Positions 6,916 to 10,153 of a stretch of DNA of 10,153 bases are shown in pieces. This stretch comes from Pseudomonas sp. (lineage in GTDB: Bacteria; Pseudomonadota; Gammaproteobacteria; Pseudomonadales; Pseudomonadaceae), in contig SKFV01000393.1 of assembly GCA_007117785.1 (NCBI GenBank), positions 1 through 10,153 on the forward strand, read 5' to 3'. The notes below the pieces were generated by a model, which was not told the DNA's origin, made no database searches, and saw only the letters and a program-made list of their open reading frames with translations. The position numbers and the translations under genes were made by a program. Numbering within the stretch: position 1 is the first letter of the stretch; every line of letters starts with the position of its first letter.

Positions 6916-7698
6916 ATGACAACAGCCCAGCGTCGCAGGCCGCTCGCACGTGCGGTCGCCCTCATCATTACCTGTGCCTTGCTATGGGCGCCGTTCAGCC
7001 AGGCAGCAGAAGATGAGCTGCGCACATTGCGCGCCGCCTATATACACTTCCCGCCCATGGCCTGGACCGATGAGCAAGGCCAACCTGCCGGCTATATAAT
7101 AGACCTGACCAATCGCCTGGCTGCCGACAGCGGCTATCAACTGGAATGGAAAGAATACCCGATCAAGCGTATCCGGCTTCATCTGGAACAGGGCAATATT
7201 GATCTTTGGCCTGGCTCGGCGGCATTGCCGGCGCTGGAATCCATCACCGTCGAAACCGAACTCGATCTGACAGTAACCCTGTGCGCCTATTACATGAATG
7301 GCACCCCTCCGGTCGATAACCTGGACGACCTGAAATATGGCCGCCTGATTCTGATTCGCGGCTACACCTACCGTGAACTGCTGGGTGAGGTGATTGCAAA
7401 CAACCCTTATCGTCCACTGAAGACGCCGAATGAACGTGCAGCTCTCGAACTGCTGAGCCGGGGCCGAGGTGACTATCTGATCAATTTCAGCCATCCGCTG
7501 GAAATGGCACTGCGTGACTTCCCAGTGCCTGACCTGGAGTGCAAGGTACTGGATGAGTGGCCGATCGCCTATATTGTTTCCCGCCAGACTGAAGGGGCAG
7601 AAAGCATCGTGCGCAACCTGGAAAGGGCCTATCAACGTCATCAGGTGACAGCAGCGCGCAATCATCAGTCGGCTGATGCGATCAGCAACAGCCCCTGA
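6916..7698 (+). CDS. Periplasmic solute-binding-like protein (SBP family 3 fold)
   Basis: This is a 260-residue protein with a Sec signal peptide: basic RRR at 6-8, a hydrophobic stretch at about 13-27 and a likely cut after SQA (28-30). The residue before Cys20 is Thr, so it is not a lipoprotein site. The mature part has the outline of family 3 amino-acid-binding proteins: an early FPPMAW segment, GYIIDLTNRLA (59-69), EQGNIDLWPG (91-100) and GRGDYLINF (183-191). The usual TPER-like motif carrying the carboxylate-binding Arg is not visible around 100-115, so the ligand may not be an ordinary amino acid. No permease or ATPase lies nearby. The ATG at 6916 is preferred because it starts the signal peptide and has a weak AGG 8 bases upstream; a TTG at 6847 in the same frame would spoil it. 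Confidence 0.75.
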   Translation: MTTAQRRRPLARAVALIITCALLWAPFSQAAEDELRTLRAAYIHFPPMAWTDEQGQPAGYIIDLTNRLAADSGYQLEWKEYPIKRIRLHLEQGNIDLWPGSAALPALESITVETELDLTVTLCAYYMNGTPPVDNLDDLKYGRLILIRGYTYRELLGEVIANNPYRPLKTPNERAALELLSRGRGDYLINFSHPLEMALRDFPVPDLECKVLDEWPIAYIVSRQTEGAESIVRNLERAYQRHQVTAARNHQSADAISNSP

Positions 7699-7738
7699 AC
7701 CACTTGCCAGCCGTCGTATTTGCGTTGAAGCTGTGCCT

Positions 7739-8533
7739 ATGCGCTATATCGATACCCACACTCACCTCGATTTCCCCGACTTTGCCGTCGATCGTCCACA
7801 AGTGCTGAGCAACTGTGCCAAGGCCGGCATCGAGCGCCTGGTAGTGGTTGGCGTCAGCGCCCGGCACTGGCAGCGACTCTGGGGCCTGGTAACTGGCGAT
7901 CCACGACTCTTTGCGGCCTTTGGCCTGCATCCGATGTTTCTCACCGAGCATCAACCCGATCATATCGAGCAACTGCATGAGTGGCTCGCCACCTGTATCG
8001 CGCATCCGCAGTGCTGTGCAGTGGGTGAGATTGGCCTGGATTTTTTCCTCGCGGAAGCTGACAGGGACAGCCAGCAGGTCCTGTTTGAACGACAGCTGGC
8101 GCTGGCCGTTGAATTCGGCTTGCCGGCGCTGTTGCATGTACGCCGCGCTCATGCCGCAACCATTGCTACCCTGAAGCGCTATCGACTGCCACGCGGCGGC
8201 ATCGTGCATGCCTTCGCCGGCAGTCTTGAAGAAGCCCGCGAGTACATCAGGCTGGGCTTCAGGCTTGGTCTGGGTGGCGCTGTGACCTGGCCACAGGCCA
8301 AACGATTGCGGCGGGTGGTCGCCGAGCTACCGGCTTATAGCATCGTACTCGAGACGGACTCTCCGGACATGGCCCCGGTCTTCGCTGCCAGGCAACGCAA
8401 CAGCCCGGAAAACCTGCCCCGAATAGCAGCACTGATTGCCGAAGTGCGAGGTGAATCGCTAGCGCAACTGACCGATCAGTGCTGGTATAACAGCTGTGAA
8501 TTATTCAACTGGCCGTCGACAACGATGCCTTGA
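7739..8533 (+). CDS. TatD-family metal-dependent hydrolase (YjjV-like)
   Basis: This is a 264-residue cytoplasmic TIM-barrel hydrolase of the TatD group, whose characterised members are metal-dependent deoxyribonucleases; YjjV-type members are less well understood. The metal ligands of the family are all visible: His7 and His9 (DTHTHLD), Glu97 (GEIGLD), His133 (LLHVRRAH), His157 (VHAFAG) and Asp207 (ETDSP). The GLHP motif is at 62-65. Length is typical, so the gene looks intact and active. The ATG at 7739 places DTHTH at residues 5-9, as in relatives, and GAAG lies 8 bases upstream; the frame is open further upstream, overlapping the previous gene, but that extension has no family character. 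It lies 40 bases after the solute-binding gene and probably shares its transcript. The substrate cannot be told from sequence. Confidence 0.93.
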   Translation: MRYIDTHTHLDFPDFAVDRPQVLSNCAKAGIERLVVVGVSARHWQRLWGLVTGDPRLFAAFGLHPMFLTEHQPDHIEQLHEWLATCIAHPQCCAVGEIGLDFFLAEADRDSQQVLFERQLALAVEFGLPALLHVRRAHAATIATLKRYRLPRGGIVHAFAGSLEEAREYIRLGFRLGLGGAVTWPQAKRLRRVVAELPAYSIVLETDSPDMAPVFAARQRNSPENLPRIAALIAEVRGESLAQLTDQCWYNSCELFNWPSTTMP

Positions 8534-8587
8534 GGGCGCCGCTCTGGTACAGTCCTATAGAGAATTTTTATTGTCGGGAGACTGGGC

Positions 8588-9049
8588 ATGGCCTTGGGTG
8601 TCGTTCTGTTATTGATCTGGCTGGTCTTGTTGATCCGCTTTCCGCGCGTCATGGTACCTGCCAGTGCCGGCGTGGTGGCTGTAGCCCTGGTGCTTGCAGC
8701 CCTGGTCGCGCTCTGGCAATGGGTCAGTCAGCGGCATACCGACGAGCTGGTCTTCAACTATCGCTATGCCCCCACCGAATGCCAGCCGGGAAAACCGCTG
8801 CAATTGACCCTGATCAACCAGAGCAGCCGCAGTATCAGTAACATCACCTGGCAACTGGTCGGCAGCCCTGCCGGCATGAACACCAATATGCTCGATGTCG
8901 GTGGTGCCGGGGCCAGTTACCGTCATGCCGGACCACTGGCGGCAGGCGATGAATGGCAACAGTGCTATGAGATGCCGCGGCTGCGCAGTGGCTACCGGGC
9001 TGTCGACCTGGAATACCGTGCCGAGCGTATTCGCGCCGATGTGCATTGA
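8588..9049 (+). CDS. Small membrane protein of unknown function
   Basis: This is a 153-residue protein I cannot assign to a characterised family. Two hydrophobic helices fill the N-terminus (about 2-17 and 25-47), separated by the short basic turn RFPR. The remaining 100 or so residues are soluble, rich in small polar residues, and contain YAPTECQPGKPLQLTLINQS (58-77), which looks like a beta-sandwich strand pattern. Two helices would leave both ends on the same side; which side is not settled by the sequence. The start is well supported by GGGAG (8576-8580) with a 7-base spacer. It sits between the TatD-type gene and the short-chain dehydrogenase with gaps of 54 and 33 bases, so it is probably co-transcribed. 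Codon use resembles its neighbours. Confidence 0.8.
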   Translation: MALGVVLLLIWLVLLIRFPRVMVPASAGVVAVALVLAALVALWQWVSQRHTDELVFNYRYAPTECQPGKPLQLTLINQSSRSISNITWQLVGSPAGMNTNMLDVGGAGASYRHAGPLAAGDEWQQCYEMPRLRSGYRAVDLEYRAERIRADVH

Positions 9050-9070
9050 AACAATCAACATAACAACAAG

Positions 9071-9075
9071 AAGGA
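9071..9075 (+). promoter_or_regulatory. Ribosome binding site AAGGA of the short-chain dehydrogenase
   Basis: AAGGA stands 7 bases before the ATG at 9083, in an A/C-rich and probably unstructured 33-base spacer after the membrane-protein stop. It fixes the start and suggests efficient translation. Confidence 0.8.
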
Positions 9076-9082
9076 CCACCCC

Positions 9083-9910
9083 ATGACACAAGCAGTCGCG
9101 TTGATTACCGGTTGCTCCACCGGCATTGGTCAGGCCTTGGCCGAAGTCTGCCTGCAACAGGGCTATCAGGTCTGGGCCACCGCACGGCGTCCGGAAACGC
9201 TGGAACCGCTGGTCGCCAAGGGTGCGATTGCCATGCAGCTGGACGTGAATGACAGCGAACAGCTGGCAGCCTGTGCCGAACGTATCCGCAGCGAAGCTGG
9301 GCGTCTGGACCTGTTGATCAACAATGCCGGCTACGGTGCCATGGGTCCCTTGCTGGATGCGGACCGAGACACCCTGCTGAAACAGTTCGATACCAATGTC
9401 TTTGCCCCAATTCAGCTGGTGCGCGCCTGCGCCGATCTGCTGCGTGAAGCCAAAGGACTGGTAGTCAATATCGGTAGCGTATCTGGCGTCACCACTACGC
9501 CTTTCTCCGGCGTGTATTGCGCCTCCAAGGCAGCCCTGCATGCACTGTCAGAAGCCTTGCGCATGGAGCTGCACCCGTTCGGTATCAAGGTGCTGACCGT
9601 TCAGCCGGGCGCAATTGCCTCGGATTTTGGCAATAATGCCACCGCAGCTATTACGATGCGCGAAGGCTCCTGGTTCAAACCCTGGGAAAAGGCGGTGCAG
9701 GCGCGTGCCAAAGCCTCTCAGAAAGCCAGTTCGACCAGTGCCAAAGACTTTGCCGTCGAGCTTATGCGCTACGTGAAAAACCCGCTGCGCCCGGAAACGG
9801 CACTGATCGGCACCAGCAGCCGCAGCATGGTGCGCATGAAACGCTGGTTGCCGACCTCGATTCTGGAGAGTCAGCTGCGCAAACGCTTCGGCCTCGACAA
9901 GCAGGCCTGA
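9083..9910 (+). CDS. Short-chain dehydrogenase/reductase (SDR family)
   Basis: This is a 275-residue NAD(P)-dependent oxidoreductase of the classical SDR type. The Rossmann glycine motif TGCSTGIG is at 9-16, NNAG at 80-83 and the structural Asn105 in DTNVFA. The catalytic Ser132 lies in NIGSVSG, and Tyr145 and Lys149 form YCASK. Arg35 and Arg36 after the second strand (ATARR) hint at NADPH preference, which is an inference. The C-terminal region has several Lys/Arg and a run KASQKASSTSAKD (212-224), as in SDRs acting on hydrophobic or lipid-like substrates, but the substrate is not readable. No signal peptide is present, so it is cytoplasmic. It is the last gene of the same-strand set and converges with the dehydrogenase on the other strand after only 25 bases. 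Confidence 0.93.
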   Translation: MTQAVALITGCSTGIGQALAEVCLQQGYQVWATARRPETLEPLVAKGAIAMQLDVNDSEQLAACAERIRSEAGRLDLLINNAGYGAMGPLLDADRDTLLKQFDTNVFAPIQLVRACADLLREAKGLVVNIGSVSGVTTTPFSGVYCASKAALHALSEALRMELHPFGIKVLTVQPGAIASDFGNNATAAITMREGSWFKPWEKAVQARAKASQKASSTSAKDFAVELMRYVKNPLRPETALIGTSSRSMVRMKRWLPTSILESQLRKRFGLDKQA

Positions 9911-9935
9911 GTCTGGCGTTTTGTCCTCGCTCTGG

Positions 9936-10153
9936 TCAGCCCTGTTCGGGATACAAGATGGCTTCTGCCTGACGATCAGCAATTACCGCCGGTGAGCGGC
10001 TTTCCGCCTGACTTTCGGCAAAGATCATATCCAGCCGCCGGCCAATCGCCTTGACCCGCTCGGCAATTTCGCCAGGGCTGGTTTGCTGATGGGTCAAGGC
10101 TACGTGCAACAGGCCACCCGCATTGATCACATAGTCAGGCGCATAGAGAATGC
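9936..10153 (-). CDS. Leu/Glu/Phe/Val dehydrogenase family, C-terminal part only
   Basis: The minus strand carries the last 71 residues of an amino-acid dehydrogenase that continues beyond the right edge of the window. The segment ILYAPDYVINAGGLLHVA matches the late cofactor-domain signature of leucine dehydrogenases (APDYVINAGG), and the following PAVIADRQAEA corresponds to the ADRLAEE-type tail of that family. The family deaminates branched-chain or related amino acids to 2-oxo acids with NAD. A short C-terminal tail ends at a TGA whose complement is at 9936-9938. Because most of the protein, including the catalytic Lys residues, is outside the window, the exact amino-acid specificity cannot be told. 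The gene is convergent with the short-chain dehydrogenase. Confidence 0.88.
   Translation of the reverse strand, partial: ILYAPDYVINAGGLLHVALTHQQTSPGEIAERVKAIGRRLDMIFAESQAESRSPAVIADRQAEAILYPEQG

Noticed and set aside
7676..7738. Upstream start at 7676 for the TatD-type protein
   Set aside because: It overlaps the preceding gene by 23 bases and adds 21 residues before the conserved DTHTH motif, unlike other family members.
8530..8586. Promoter before the small membrane protein (TATAGA at 8556-8561)
   Set aside because: The only reasonable -35 (TTGAGG, 8530-8535) is 20 bases away, too far for a normal sigma-70 promoter.
9881..9922. Two-tier hairpin (AAACGC/GCGTTT outside GGCCT/AGGCC) as terminator of the short-chain dehydrogenase
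   Set aside because: The stems are separated by an uneven internal loop of 3 and 8 bases, half of it lies within the coding region, and only four T follow. It is possible but not convincing.

Overview
The window looks like ordinary core chromosome of a Pseudomonas-type gammaproteobacterium. The evidence is moderately GC-rich codon use, a release factor 3 close to the Pseudomonas/E. coli proteins, a GntR/FCD regulator, a PilZ-DUF1631-GGDEF-EAL protein and a leucine-dehydrogenase-type enzyme. The assignment rests on protein resemblance recalled from the families; no search was run. I see no rRNA, tRNA, insertion sequence, CRISPR array or phage gene.

Layout, left to right. Bases 1-477 hold no convincing gene. 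They contain two inverted repeats of operator type, one of which (TGTATACA, 361-368) fits the GT...AC core of FadR/FCD-type GntR operators. A GntR/FCD regulator follows (478-1224), started by a clear ribosome binding site. Next is a 1254-residue cyclic-di-GMP protein (1330-5094): PilZ, DUF1631, a degenerate GGDEF (GADQF) and an EAL domain that keeps its catalytic residues. prfC (5209-6795) follows; it has a good candidate sigma-70 promoter and a very stable hairpin between promoter and start codon.

After prfC comes a 120-base gap with a 22-codon mini-ORF and a perfect 9-bp hairpin. A closely spaced same-strand set follows: a periplasmic solute-binding-like protein (6916-7698), a TatD-family metal hydrolase (7739-8533), a small two-helix membrane protein of unknown function (8588-9049) and a short-chain dehydrogenase (9083-9910). 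Gaps of 40, 54 and 33 bases make co-transcription plausible. The right edge holds the C-terminal 71 residues of a minus-strand amino-acid dehydrogenase, convergent with the short-chain dehydrogenase.

The genes do not form an obvious pathway. The functions that can be read are metabolite-responsive transcription control, c-di-GMP turnover, translation termination and ribosome recycling, and small-molecule metabolism. I found no convincing new defence or mobile system. The most interesting item is the large c-di-GMP protein, with its PilZ input, its apparently dead cyclase domain and its probably live phosphodiesterase domain with an altered EGVE motif.
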